Positions 1-11,028 are shown, counted from the stretch's first letter. The stretch: 64,000 bases of DNA from Timema cristinae (GCA_039000515.1 JBCFYV010011135.1:30843876-30907875), one strand, 5' to 3'. The notes: generated from the letters alone by a model not told the origin. Program-made: numbers and translations.

Positions 1-207
1 ATGCTTCTCACATAGATTATAAGCCACATTAGTTTGAATTATAAATAATGAATATCATCTACATAAGGGTCCCCCTCAATTTGTTTTAAAATGGGGAAGG
101 TAACGAGAAGCCAAAATCAATATTCTTCGGAATATGTCTGAATAATAAAATAACACTCGCCATAAATAAACCACAGGGAAATGAATCGATTGTGCCTTTG
201 TAGGATT
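1..207. other. AT-rich sequence, no gene seen
   Basis: Unique-looking AT-rich sequence leading into the first tandem array. No open frame, splice-flanked exon or repeat could be supported. Confidence 0.5.
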
Positions 208-1431
208 CAGTCCAATGTTCATAGGAAGAACCTTATCTTACAGCTAGAAAAGTTACTACAGTCCAATGTTCATAGGAAGAACCTTATCTGACAGCTAGGA
301 CAGTTACTACAGTCCAATGTTCATAGGAAGAACCTTATCTGACAGCTAGTACAGTTACTACAGTCCAATGTTAATAGAAAAAACCTTATCTCACAGCTAG
401 TACAGTTACTACAGTCCAATGTTAATAGAAAAAACCTTATCTCACAGCTAGTACAGTTACTACAGTCCAATGTTAATAGAAAAAACCTTATCTCACAGCT
501 AGTACAGTTACTACAGTCCAATGTTAATAGAAAAAACCTTATCTCACAGCTAGTACAGTTACTACAGTCCAATGTTAATAGAAAAAACCTTATCTCACAG
601 CTAGTACAGTTACTAAAGTCCAATATTCATAGGAAGAACCTTATCTCACAGCTAGTACAGTTACTACAGTCCAATGTTCATAGGAAGAACATTATCTGAC
701 AACTAGAACAGTTACTACAGTCCAATGTTCATAGGAAGAACCTTATCTGACAGCTAGAACAGTTACTACAGTCCAATGTTCATGGGAAGAACCTTATCTG
801 ACAACTAGAACAGTTACTACAGTCCAATGTTCACAGGAAGAACCTTATCTGACAGCTAGAACAGTTACTACAGTCCAATGTTCATAGGAAGAACATTATC
901 TGACAACTAGAACAGTTACTACAGTCCAATGTTCATAGGGAGAACCTTATCTGACAGCTAGAACAGTTACTACAGTCCAATGTTCATAGGAAGAACCTTA
1001 TCTGACAGCTAGAACAGTTACTACAGTCCAATGTTCATAGGAAGAACCTTATCTGACAGCTAGAACAGTTACTACAGTCCAATGTTCATAGGAAGAACCT
1101 TATCTGACAGCTAGAACAGTTACTACAGTCCAATGTTCATAGGAAGAACCTTATCTGACAGCTAGAACAGTTACTACAGTCCAATGTTCATAGGAAGAAC
1201 CTTATCTGACAGCTAGAACAGTTACTACAGTCCAATGTTCATAGGAAGAACCTTATTTGATAGCTAGAACAGTTACTACAGTCCAATGTTCATAGGAAGA
1301 ACCTTATCTGACAGCTAGAACAGTTACTACAGTCCAGTGTTCATAGGAAGAACCTTATCCGACAGCTAGAACAGTTACTACAGTCCAATGTTCATAGGAA
1401 GAACCTTATTTGATAGCTAGAACAGTTACTA
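208..1431. repeat. 51-bp tandem array, 24 units
   Basis: The unit begins cagtccaatgttcatagg and recurs every 51 bp from 208 to 1431, which is exactly 24 units with no indel. Two main variants occur. Units starting at 361, 412, 463, 514 and 565 carry ttaatagaaaa, while the rest carry ttcataggaag. Units from 667 to 972 alternate between caactag and cagctag, a local 102-bp dimer. Because 51 is 17 codons, the minus strand has an open frame of 17-residue repeats, but substitutions follow no coding pattern that I can see. I read it as a minisatellite. Confidence 0.95.
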
Positions 1432-1437
1432 GATCTA

Positions 1438-1496
1438 GTGCGTATAACCCGAACGGTTAGTAAGACGCGGTGCTAATAATAATAATAATAATAATA
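1438..1496 (+). mobile_element. SINE 3'-tail fragment plus (AAT)n
   Basis: The stretch starting gtgcgtataacccgaac and running through gtaagacgcggtgc matches the 3' end shared by the SINE copies elsewhere in the window (for example 13650-13700 and 21380-21420). It is followed by an (AAT)n tail. The tRNA-like head is missing, so it is 5'-truncated or its head was replaced by the 51-bp array. Confidence 0.7.
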
Positions 1497-1766
1497 GATC
1501 TACTTATACGTGTTGATACGTCGAATTGTTAACCTTATGTCACTTTTGATAAATATTATAAATACCAAACAATAGCACTAACAATATGGTAATGTTCATC
1601 ACCATTGACCATAGTGTATTTTCAAAACCTTTTTTTCATACCAGAATCTTACGATAGCTTATAACATAATGATTTCATTGGGTGTACTCAAATTATTTTA
1701 TATATAAAAACAAAAATACAGTTTTCTTTTATCATTTGAAATACTAAAGAGAGAACTATTTTGCAA

Positions 1767-2025
1767 CCCGCCTCGGTGGCGTAGTTAAATAAGGCGCTAG
1801 TATCATGTTGGACTAAAACCGCCAAGGATGGGGAGATCTGGTTTTGATCCTGATCGGACGCACTGAGGGGGTCGGGGGTTCCTAAATGGTTTACCCATTC
1901 TATCTACACGCAAATGTGGGTGCACTTTCTCTTAACTATACCCACCTCACCCCTAACTCACTAGCGTAATTAATACATGGGCGTATAGCCCGAACGGGAA
2001 TTAAGACGCGGCGATAAAAAAAAAC
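1767..2025 (+). mobile_element. tRNA-derived SINE, family 1
   Basis: The head contains an A-box-like tggcgtagtta and a B-box-like ggttttgatcc at tRNA spacing, as expected for an internal RNA polymerase III promoter. The body has cacgcaaatgtgggtgcac. The tail is tatagcccgaacgg..aagacgcggcg followed by an A-run. Imperfect flanking repeats ctattttgcaa (1756-1766) and ctatttggaa (2026-2035) look like a target-site duplication. No protein is encoded. Confidence 0.8.
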
Positions 2026-2483
2026 CTATTTGGAACAAAATCCTATGAGCCATTTTCGAAGTATTTTAAACTTTCAAAATTAATTCTTCAGTAGATATAC
2101 TAAGGACATTTTTCTCTTCGAGGTATGACCATATAAATTTCGAGTTTGTAACGAATATATCAATAAAGTTTCTGTACAGACAGACAGACAGAAATATAAT
2201 ATTCCCACCTTTTTTCTTTAGTTCATAAAATGTTAGAGGACGAAACTTTGAACGAGTTCATTAGGCCAATTTTGTGAACGATACACACACGCATGAAGGT
2301 AGGTGAGTATTGTGACTCGCCGCGAACTGCCGCCAGAAGAGATCGATTGTTTGGGTGTCGCTAATAACACCTGCCCGGCGATACAGGCCCATGTCTACTT
2401 CACTAGACATTGAAAGTACATTTGTGACGTGCGTTGCATGTCGGACATAATCGGCGTGATGACACACGACGGCTAACTGCTGC
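2026..2483. other. No gene; short (CAGA)n tract
   Basis: Between a SINE and the minisatellite. A short cagacagacagacag tract is at about 2176-2191. The 2260-2480 part is more GC-rich, with a 68-codon minus-strand frame that I do not recognise and do not call. Confidence 0.5.
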
Positions 2484-4720
2484 TGGGAGACTAGAGGGAC
2501 ATGTGGAGACTAGAGGGACATGTGGAGACTAAGGGGACATGTGGATACTAGAGGGACATGTGGAGACTAGAGGGACATGTGGAGACTAGAGGGACATGTG
2601 GAGACTAGAGGGACATGTGGAGACTAGGGGACATGTGGAGACTAGGGGACATGTGGAGACTAGGGGACATTGGAGACTAGAGGGACATGTGGAGACTAGG
2701 GGGACATGTGGAGACTAGGGGGACATGTGGAGACAGGGGGACATGTGGAGACTAGGGGGACATGTGGAGACTAGAGGGACAGTGTGGGACCTAGGGGACA
2801 TGTGGAGACCAGAGGGACATGTGGGACTAGGGGGACATGTGGGGACTAGGGGACATGTGGAGACTAGAGGGACATGTGGAGACTAGAGGGACATGTGGAG
2901 ACCAGGGGACATGTGGAGACTAGAGGGACATGTGGAGACTAGAGGGACATGTGGAGACTAGAGGGACATGTGGAGACTAGGGGGACATGTGGAGACTAGG
3001 GGACATGTGGAGACTAGAGGGGACATGTGGGGACCAGAGGGACATGTGGAGACTAGGGGGACATGTGGAGACTAGAGGGACATGTGGAGACTAGGGGACA
3101 TGTGGGACCAGGGGGACATGTGGAGACCAGAGGGACATGTGGAGACCAGAGGGACATGTGGAGACCAGAGGGACATGTGGAGACCAGAGGGACATGTGGA
3201 GACTAGGGGACATGTGGATACTAGGGGGACATGTGGGGACCAGAGGGACATGTGGAGACCAGAGGGACATGTGGAGACTAGAGGGACATGTGGAGACTAG
3301 AGGGACATGTGGAGACTAGAGGACATGTGGAGACTAGAGGGACATGTGGAGACCAGAGGGACATGTGGGGACTAGGGGGACATGTGGATACTAGGGGGAC
3401 ATGTGGGGACCAGAGGGACATGTGGAGACCAGAGGACATGTGGGGACTAGGGGGACATGTGGAACTAGGGGACATGTGGAGACTAGGGGACATGTGGGGA
3501 CTAGGGGGACATGTGGGGACTAGGGGACATGTGGAGACTAGAGGGACATGTGGAGACTAGGGGACATGTGGATACTAGGGGACATGTGGAGACTAGAGGG
3601 ACATGTGGAGACCAGGGGACATGTGGAGACTAGAGGGACATGTGGAGACTAGAGGGACATGTGGAGACCAGAGGGACATGTGGGGACTAGGGGGACAGTA
3701 TGTGGAGACTAGGGGACATGTGGGACCAGAGGGACATGTGGAGACCAGAGGGACATGTGGGACTAGGGGACATGTGGAACTAGGGGGACAGTGGAGACTA
3801 GGGGACATGTGGGACTAGGGGACATGTGGAGACTAGAGGGACATGTGGAGACCAGGGGGACATGTGGGACCAGAGGGACATGTGGAGACTAGAGGGACAT
3901 GTGGAGACTAGGGGGACATGTGGGGACTAGGGGACATGTGGAGACTAGAGGGACATGTGGAGACTAGAGGGACATGTGGAGACTAGGGGGACATGTGGAG
4001 ACAGGGGGACATGTGGGACCAGGGGACAGTGGACTGGGGACAGGGAGACGGGACATGTGGAGACCAGGGGACATGTGGAGACCAGGGGGACATGTGGAGA
4101 CTAGAGGGACATGTGGGGACTAGAGGGACATGTGGGACCAGAGGACTGTGGGACGATGGAGACAGTGGGAGCAAGGAATGTGGGGACTAGGGGGACATGT
4201 GGATACTAGGGGGACATGTGGAGACTAGGGGGACATGTGGGGACTAGGGGGACATGTGGAGACTAGAGGGACATGTGGAGACCAGGGGGACATGTGGAGA
4301 CTAGGGGACATGTGGGACCAGGGGGACATGTGGAGACTAGGGGGACATGTGGAGACCAGGGGGACATGTGGAGACCAGAGGGACATGTGGAGACCAGGGG
4401 GACATGTGGAGACCAGAGGGACATGTGGGACCAGAGGGACATGTGGAGACTAGAGGGACATGTGGAGACTAGGGGGACATGTGGAGACTAGGGGGACATG
4501 TGGGGACTAGGGGGACATGTGGAGACTAGGGGGACATGTGGAGACTAGGGGGACATGTGGAGACTAGGGGGACATGTGGAGACTAGAGGGACATGTGGAG
4601 ACTAGGGGGACATGTGGAGACCAGGGGACATGTGGGGACCAGGGGACATGTGGGGACCAGGGGACATGTGGAGACCAGGGGGACATGTGGAGACCAGGGG
4701 GACATGTGGAGACTAGAGGA
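2484..4720. repeat. About 19-bp G-rich minisatellite
   Basis: Variants of gagggacatgtggagacta repeat for about 2.2 kb, roughly 115-120 copies by length. Units run 18-20 bp because the G-run before acatgtgg varies (gggg, ggggg, gaggg) and acta/acca alternate. One strand is purine- and G-rich. Around 4020-4180 the array is scrambled. Open frames run through it on both strands only because a 19-bp unit rotates frame and few rotations give stops. No gene is called. Confidence 0.95.
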
Positions 4721-4747
4721 CACTTTACACACGCGCGCTAGACTCTA

Positions 4748-4782
<35 letters not shown>

Positions 4783-5043
4783 TAGCACCGCGTCTTACTA
4801 CCCGTTCGGGTAATGTGTAATGTGTAATGGTAGGGTGATTGTGAGATGAAATGAAGGACCTACAGTTTAACGTGGAATCCGAACCACGGTGGAGGCCTGG
4901 CATTCCCCACATTCACAAGATGTCTTGTAAGAGGTGAAGGAAGGGTTTGACAATCGGATAAATCTGTGCCGGGAACGAGGATTGAACCCCGGCCGCCAGC
5001 ACAGAAGTCTGACACCTTACCCCTAGACCACCAGGTCACCAAT
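4748..5043 (-). mobile_element. tRNA-derived SINE, family 2, with (TTA)n tail
   Basis: Reading the minus strand: a tRNA-like head (ggtgacctggtggtctaggg, B box gggttcaatcc), then a body with tttatccgattgtcaaac and tccgaaccacggtgg in the plus sense, then the common tail cgaacgggtagtaagacgcgg and an (AAT)n run (TTA on +, 4748-4782). It is nearly full length compared with 9206-9492, 21136-21430 and 31557-31829, with a deletion near 4921. Confidence 0.8.
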
Positions 5044-5338
5044 GCCTGTATTAAAAGATATTGATGTGTGCACTAAATTACACAAAATCAATAACTTACC
5101 AAAACGAAGAATAAGTACTTTTAATTATGTTCAAAATATTGTTTTGAGTAGGATAAAAGGAAACTATTTAAAAAAAAAAAAATATTATGAGAAAACTTAA
5201 GTTTACGTTATTTTAAATGTAATATATAACAGGTAATTAAATATTTTTACATTTATAACAAAACAGTGATCTTTTACAAGTGTTGGCAACCCAAAACCTA
5301 AACATATGATTTTCGAGCTGTCATCCAGGTAAAAACCT
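5044..5338 (+). repeat. Dispersed repeat, truncated copy of the 18.4-19.1 kb TIR element
   Basis: The whole interval aligns by eye with 18834-19137. Both start tgcctgtattaaaagatatt, share agtacttttaattatgtt and tgttggcaacccaaa, and end ctgtcatccaggtaaaaacc then atcgtgaac, with scattered substitutions and short A-run indels. Only the right part of the element is present here. Its left side is replaced by the SINE at 4748-5043. Confidence 0.85.
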
Positions 5339-5358
5339 ATCGTGAACGGAATATACAT

Positions 5359-5432
5359 ACACGCGCGCTATACTCTATTTACACGCGCGCTAGACTATAT
5401 ACATACACTAGACTACGGATGCGCTAGAGCAT
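5359..5432. repeat. Short direct repeats with acgcgcgct core
   Basis: acacgcgcgctatactc at 5359 and acacgcgcgctagact at 5380, followed by gatgcgctagag. The same acacgcgcgctagactctat word occurs at 4728 on the far side of the SINE/dispersed-repeat insertion. Confidence 0.6.
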
Positions 5433-5470
5433 ATACAATATACCACATACACTATACCAAAGACCAGCGT

Positions 5471-5908
5471 TTCCTACCTGTGACGTCAAGGCAGGTCAAG
5501 ATAGGGTTTTCAATGTTAATGTATTTATCTTTTTATTCGACGAGTTTTCTAAATATAAAATTTTAACAAATACACTAAAATTATTAAATAATTCTTACAT
5601 TGTCACAAACCTATTTTTATTGATATGAATACAGTGTCTTTTCTTCTGTTGTATCGTTGAAGTAGTTTCCATTTTTTCCTTCAAACAATCTCGTTATAAT
5701 AACTAGTTTATAACCCTAGTGTAGGTTATATAATGAGACATAGGACGTTGTTGACCCAGATGTCCTGCTCTTGACAAATGAAGGATGATTGCATGTCTTC
5801 TACAAACCCTTATTTTGTCAAGTGTCCTACTTTTTTAATCCTCTCAGTTCGCCTGTCCTACCTTAAGGAATTATGAGGCGTGTTCAAATGTCTTTGGGTG
5901 GGATTTAC
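5471..5908. other. No gene seen
   Basis: AT-rich with no convincing exon or repeat. It includes a short open frame ending near 5566 that overlaps the repeats above and has no recognisable features. Confidence 0.5.
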
Positions 5909-8616
5909 TTTCCTATACTAGACGACAAACTTTGAGGCAACTGCAGGGTCTTATGGAGGGAAGCTTATCTTGGCTATACTAGGTAACAATCACTGAGGCA
6001 ACTGCAGGGTCTTATGGAGGGAAGCTTATCTTGGCTATACTAGGTAACAATCACTGAGGCAACTGCAGGGTCTTTTGGAGGGAAGGTTATCTTGTCTACC
6101 TTGGCTATACTAGGTAACAATCACTGAGGCAACTGCAGGGTCTTTTGGAGGGAAGGTTATCTTGTCTACCTTGGCTATACTAGGTAACAATCTCTGAGGC
6201 AACTGCAGGGTCTTATGGAGGGAAGGTTATCTTGTCTACCTTGGCTATACTAGGTAACAATCTCTGAGGCAACTGCAGGGTCTTATGGAGGGAAGTTTAT
6301 CTTGTCTACCTTGGCTATACTAGGTAACAATCTCTGAGGCAACTGCAGGGTCTTATGGAGGGAAGTTTATCTTGTCTACCTTGGCTATACTAGGTAACAA
6401 TCACTGAGGCAACTGCAGGGTCTTATGGAGGGAAGCTTATCTTGGCTATACTAGGTAACAATCACTGAGGCAACTGCAGGGTCTTTTGGAGGGAAGGTTA
6501 TCTTGTCTACCTTGGCTATACTAGGTAACAATCTCTGAGGGGAGATTATCTTGTCTACCTTGGCTATACTAGGTAACAATCACTGAGGCAACTGCAGGGT
6601 CTTATGGAGGGAAGGTTATCTTGTCTACCTTGGCTATACTAGGTAACAATCACTGAGGCAACTGCAGGGTCTTATGGAGGGAAGGTTATCTTGTCTACCT
6701 TGGCTATACTAGGTAACAATCTCTGAGGCAACTGCAGGGTCTTATGGAGGGAAGTTTATCTTGTCTACCTTGGCTATACTAGGTAACAATCTCTGAGGCA
6801 ACTGCAGGGTCTTATGGAGGGAAGTTTATCTTGTCTACCTTGGCTATACTAGGTAACAATCACTGAGGCAACTGCAGGGTCTTATGGAGGGAAGCTTATC
6901 TTGGCTATACTAGGTAACAATCACTGAGGCAACTGCAGGGTCTTTTGGAGGGAAGGTTATCTTGTCTACCTTGGCTATACTAGGTAACAATCACTGAGGC
7001 AACTGCAGGGTCTTTTGGAGGGAAGGTTATCTTGTCTACCTTGGCTATACTAGGTAACAATCTCTGAGGCAACTGCAGGGTCTTATGGAGGGAAGGTTAT
7101 CTTGTCTACCTTGGCTATACTAGGTAACAATCTCTGAGGCAACTGCAGGGTCTTATGGAGGGAAGTTTATCTTGTCTACCTTGGCTATACTAGGTAACAA
7201 TCTCTGAGGCAACTGCAGGGTCTTATGGAGGGAAGTTTATCTTGTCTACCTTGGCTATACTAGGTAACAATCACTGAGGCAACTGCAGGGTCTTATGGAG
7301 GGAAGCTTATCTTGGCTATACTAGGTAACAATCACTGAGGCAACTGCAGGGTCTTTTGGAGGGAAGGTTATCTTGTCTACCTTGGCTATACTAGGTAACA
7401 ATCTCTGAGGGGAGATTATCTTGTCTACCTTGGCTATACTAGGTAACAATCACTGAGGCAACTGCAGGGTCTTATGGAGGGAAGGTTATCTTGTCTACCT
7501 TGGCTATACTAGGTAACAATCACTGAGGCAACTGCAGGGTCTTATGGAGGGAAGGTTATCTTGTCTACCTTGGCTATACTAGGTAACAATCTCTGAGGCA
7601 ACTGCAGGGTCTTATGGAGGGAAGTTTATCTTGTCTACCTTGGCTATACTAGGTAACAATCTCTGAGGCAACTGCAGGGTCTTATGGAGGGAAGTTTATC
7701 TTGTCTACCTTGGCTATACTAGGTAACAATCACTGAGGCAACTGCAGGGTCTTATGGAGGGAAGCTTATCTTGGCTATACTAGGTAACAATCACTGAGGC
7801 AACTGCAGGGTCTTTTGGAGGGAAGGTTATCTTGTCTACCTTGGCTATACTAGGTAACAATCACTGAGGCAACTGCAGGGTCTTTTGGAGGGAAGGTTAT
7901 CTTGTCTACCTTGGCTATACTAGGTAACAATCTCTGAGGCAACTGCAGGGTCTTATGGAGGGAAGGTTATCTTGTCTACCTTGGCTATACTAGGTAACAA
8001 TCTCTGAGGCAACTGCAGGGTCTTATGGAGGGAAGTTTATCTTGTCTACCTTGGCTATACTAGGTAACAATCTCTGAGGCAACTGCAGGGTCTTATGGAG
8101 GGAAGTTTATCTTGTCTACCTTGGCTATACTAGGTAACAATCACTGAGGCAACTGCAGGGTCTTATGGAGGGAAGCTTATCTTGGCTATACTAGGTAACA
8201 ATCACTGAGGCAACTGCAGGGTCTTTTGGAGGGAAGGTTATCTTGTCTACCTTGGCTATACTAGGTAACAATCTCTGAGGGGAGATTATCTTATCTACCT
8301 TGGCTATACTAGGTAACAATCACTGAGGCAACTGCAGGGTCTTATGGAGGGAAGGTTATCTTGTCTACCTTGGCTATACTAGGTAACAATCACTGAGGCA
8401 ACTGCAGGGTCTTATGGAGGGAAGGTTATCTTGTCTACCTTGGCTATACTAGGTAACAAACTCTGAGGCAACTGCAGGGTCTTTTGGAGGGAAGGTTATC
8501 TTGTCTACCTTGGCTATACTAGGTAACAATCTCTGAGGCAACTGCAGGGTCTTATGGAGGGAAGGTTATCTTGTCTACCTTGGCTATACTAAGTAACAGT
8601 CTTTGAATGAACTGTA
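5909..8616. repeat. 70-bp tandem array with 870-bp higher-order unit
   Basis: The basic unit is 70 bp, beginning gaggcaactgcagggtc and ending ggctatactaggtaacaat plus ctct or cact. A 61-bp variant lacks nine bases around tgtctacct. A 48-bp variant starts gaggggagattatc. The 48-bp variant occurs at 6537, 7407 and 8277, exactly 870 bp apart. Between 6537 and 7407 the order is one 48-mer, ten 70-mers and two 61-mers (48+700+122=870). Variant positions such as cttttgg/cttatgg also repeat with this period. The outermost units (5909-5933 and 8580-8616) are degenerate, as in a classic homogenised array. Confidence 0.95.
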
Positions 8617-8618
8617 GT

Positions 8619-8848
8619 TTACCCGTTTCGGTGGCGTAGTTAGCTAACGCGCTAGTTTCGTGTTAGCTAGACTGCCGAGGACGGGGAGATAGAGGCTTGA
8701 ATCTTGGTCGGATGAATTGGGGGCGATTTTCCCTCCACGCAATTCGGGTTCACTTCCTCTAAATTCAACCTTCCCAATTCCATTAGCGTTGTTAGTAGTG
8801 AAGAGTAAAGCCAGAATGGGTAGTAAGATGCGGTGATTAAAATAAAAA
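8619..8848 (+). mobile_element. tRNA-derived SINE, family 1
   Basis: Begins acccgtttcggtggcgtag (A-box-like), has a degenerate B box ggcttgaatcttgg, the body word ccacgcaattcgggttcac, and ends gggtagtaagatgcggtg with an A-rich tail. It starts immediately after the degenerate end of the 70-bp array. Confidence 0.75.
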
Positions 8849-9205
8849 CCTTGCAGTTCTATCACAGGCTGCGACCTAGTATTGATTTGACCTTGAAGGA
8901 ACTTGTGTGGATATAGACTGATTTTTACACTAAGGGATAATCAAGCAACCCTTTCAATCACAGAGAAACATAAAACCGAATGTATATTATTTGTTTGTGT
9001 TATTGTTAGTCCAGGGCTGGCTTGTACTTTTCAAAATAGATAGTCCTATCGGTTAACGACAGACCAATTAACTTGACCTTGGACAACAACGACGGTAATT
9101 AACTCCTAGAACCAATAAAGTATGATTTCCAAGAGAGATATTTTGTACCCGACAGTTCATAACGTTACTAAATCCATTCTCCTGTGTTCATGTAACAAGT
9201 ATTTT
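8849..9205. other. No gene seen
   Basis: Ordinary AT-rich sequence between two SINEs. Nothing supported on either strand. Confidence 0.5.
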
Positions 9206-9492
9206 TAATCACCTCGTCTTTCTACCCGTTCGGGTAGACGAACTTACGCTAATGTGTAATGGTAGGCTGATTGTGAGATGAAATGAAGGACCTACAGTTT
9301 AACGTGGGATCCGAACCACGGTGGAGGCCTGGCATTCCACACATTCACAAGTTGTGATTAATACACGTCTTGTCAGAGGTGAAGGAAGGGTTTGGTAATC
9401 AGATAAATCTGTGCCGGGACCGAGGATTGAACCCCGGACCCCTTCAGCACATAAGTCTTGACACCTTACCTCCTAGACCGCCAGGTCACCAG
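9206..9492 (-). mobile_element. tRNA-derived SINE, family 2
   Basis: Near full-length minus-strand copy: tail complement ctacccgttcggg at 9224-9236, body with gatgaaatgaaggacc and cgaaccacggtggagg, and head with B-box complement ggattgaaccccgg and ctagaccgccaggtcacc. It matches 21136-21430 (inverted) and 31557-31829. Confidence 0.85.
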
Positions 9493-9595
9493 TACTAATG
9501 TACTGATAGTACATCCATACCGTGGAGGTTCTTTTCATGGCCAGATGAGATGAGGTGATGATGATAGTGATTGAGTGTATGGAAACACTTATTAA

Positions 9596-9722
9596 CTTAA
9601 ACCTGACGACCCATTGGGGTAGTTCCCCACTTCCAGGGGAAATGCCCAAGGTACCGGCTGGGAATTGAACCCGTGACTTCTAGGCTCGTAGCTAGATCCA
9701 CTGACCACTACACTACGGGGCA
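9596..9722 (-). mobile_element. tRNA-like SINE head, third type
   Basis: On the minus strand, ctgccccgtagtgtagtgg resembles an A-box region and cgggttcaattcccagc a B box, at tRNA-like spacing. The sequence differs from families 1 and 2 and lacks their common tail. Only about 125 bp can be recognised. It could be a separate SINE family or a tRNA pseudogene. Confidence 0.5.
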
Positions 9723-9740
9723 GTTTATTTTAGAAGCAAT

Positions 9741-9838
9741 CTACCAGAGCGGGATTACATTTATGGAAAGTCAGTCTCGGTAGACCCAACTGGGATTCGA
9801 GCACCTGATCCCTCCATATTCAGCAGCTCAGTCAGACA
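9741..9838 (-). mobile_element. Possible tRNA-like fragment
   Basis: On the minus strand, gtgtctgactgagctgctg is followed about 40 bp later by gtgctcgaatcccag, which is B-box-like. It runs into the candidate exon at 9843. The evidence is limited to these two words. Confidence 0.25.
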
Positions 9839-9842
9839 CGAG

Positions 9843-10035
9843 AATTACATCTTGGGAGGTGCGTGTTCACTTGAGGATTTTACTTGGGACGAACAGAACG
9901 AGCTCGAACAAATGATAAATCCCGAATATTCCGAGGATTCGAACCGTTTGCCGGTGCTCGACTTGTCCCCGACAATGTTACTACGAACAGGACAACTGGA
10001 GATAATTCTCGAAATGGATTTGACAAGGGCAGCAG
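9843..10035 (+). CDS. Possible internal exon, unknown protein
   Basis: An open plus frame of about 65 residues with higher GC than its surroundings. The product would be acidic in the middle (residues such as DEQNELEQ and EYSEDS) with a leucine-rich end. No ATG lies near the start, so if real it is an internal exon. A donor could lie at cag|gttctt (10036), but that phase does not continue the long frame of the next candidate exon at 10308. An alternative donor gtgcgt at 9859 is stronger in sequence. It sits just upstream of the 10308-10689 candidate on the same strand. I do not recognise a domain, and chance openness or repeat-derived sequence is possible. Confidence 0.25.
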
Positions 10036-10307
10036 GTTCTTTCTTCTTGCTGTGTGCATTCACTAAAAAAAAAAAAAAATAGGGACAGGAAAATGTGGAC
10101 AAGGTGGCCGTATCGTAGGCGATAAAAATACAGAACTCTTTAAGGGGATTGGACGTAGGACATTTCCGAAATTTCAACCGAATGTCATCTTAAGACTTTG
10201 AGATTTTGGTCAGCCTTGTCGGCCATAAGATTGCCAAAGACACAAAGTTCCGTAAAGCAATATCAGTGAAAGATCGTTTGGGACTAACGTTACGTGTTTT
10301 TTTTTAG

Positions 10308-10689
10308 CAACTGTGGACTCATCTGCAAGCTTGGTGAACCTCAAACATTCTTCTGCGGCCCACTTCGTCGCAGCAAACACTCCGAACAGGTGCTAAAACA
10401 CGTGTACACTAAGCAACAGTGCGTTCCCAAGAAACCGACAGTTGTCCGACAGCGTTCGGCGCGTGTTCTAGGACAGGTATTCTCATTCACTCGAGCATTT
10501 TACTCCGAACAAACAAAACGCGCACACAAAGTTGCCACATTGCGGGAGTTTGTGCGTTACTACTATACAAGCATACTCGGTGACTGTCAAGAAATCTGGC
10601 AACGTGCATCGGTTGCTATGACAACTACCCTTCGCGGATTGGTCAAGTATATGACAAACCTTACCCCCTTCAATCCTAAAGCAGAATAA
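10308..10689 (+). CDS. Candidate terminal exon, unknown protein
   Basis: A plus-strand frame of 127 codons (10309 to the TAA at 10687-10689). It is preceded by a good 3' splice site: a T-run then ag|caactgtgg. Codon use is balanced, unlike the AT-rich surroundings. The product is basic, with four cysteines in the first half, then an aromatic and basic stretch (REFVRYYYTS, about residue 85) and a C-terminal helix-like segment ending FNPKAE. The splice acceptor leaves one base of a split codon, so the preceding exon must end with two bases of that codon; the 10035 donor does not fit. The stop codon lies inside an AATAAA signal. No family is recognised. It could be a host exon, a domesticated element or a fortuitous open frame. 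Confidence 0.4.
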
Positions 10690-10690
10690 A
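10685..10690 (+). promoter_or_regulatory. AATAAA polyadenylation signal overlapping the stop
   Basis: The hexamer AATAAA contains the TAA stop of the candidate exon ending at 10689. If used, the 3' UTR would be very short. Confidence 0.3.
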
Positions 10691-11028
10691 ACGCTGTACA
10701 GCGCCGTCATAGGAGAACTCTTAAATCCACTCACCCACCGCCGCCTAGCTGTTCATAATTACAATACTTTCTCTACACTACTCTACATATTTATAACGAG
10801 GACATAACATGTGGGAGGGAGGAGATGTCTGAATATGGGAGAACGGACGGACGAGATAACAAGATATTGCGCGTCCCGTTTAGTTTACAGTTATTTCCCG
10901 CATGAAGCGTTCCAGTCTTCTTTGGGCTTTATCTCCCTCACCGCCCTGATAAACGGACCACCATGTTGCAATGAACCGGTGATCTGTTGGCATATCTATA
11001 TCAGTACACGACTTGCACACTAGCTTAA
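10690..11028. other. Moderately GC-rich, no assigned function
   Basis: Contains a 70-codon plus frame (10811-11023, starting ATGGGAGG) without recognisable domains. It may be 3' flank of the candidate gene or an old repeat. It ends at the TTAA of a foldback element. Confidence 0.35.

Noticed and set aside
321..623. 100-codon minus-strand frame in the 51-bp array
   Set aside because: It is explained by a stop-free 51-bp unit repeating in frame. No start or splice context, and units differ without a coding bias that I can see. Kept only as a question in the findings.
208..1431. CRISPR-like regular repeats
   Set aside because: The repeats are directly tandem with no unique spacers, and the genome is eukaryotic.
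3082..4820. Many overlapping 60-90 codon frames on both strands of the minisatellite
   Set aside because: The 19-bp unit rotates through all frames. The frames are a by-product of low complexity.
9845..10177. 110-codon minus-strand frame
   Set aside because: It contains a poly-Phe run from a T tract and a Ser-rich end, has no splice or start support, and overlaps the better plus-strand candidate.
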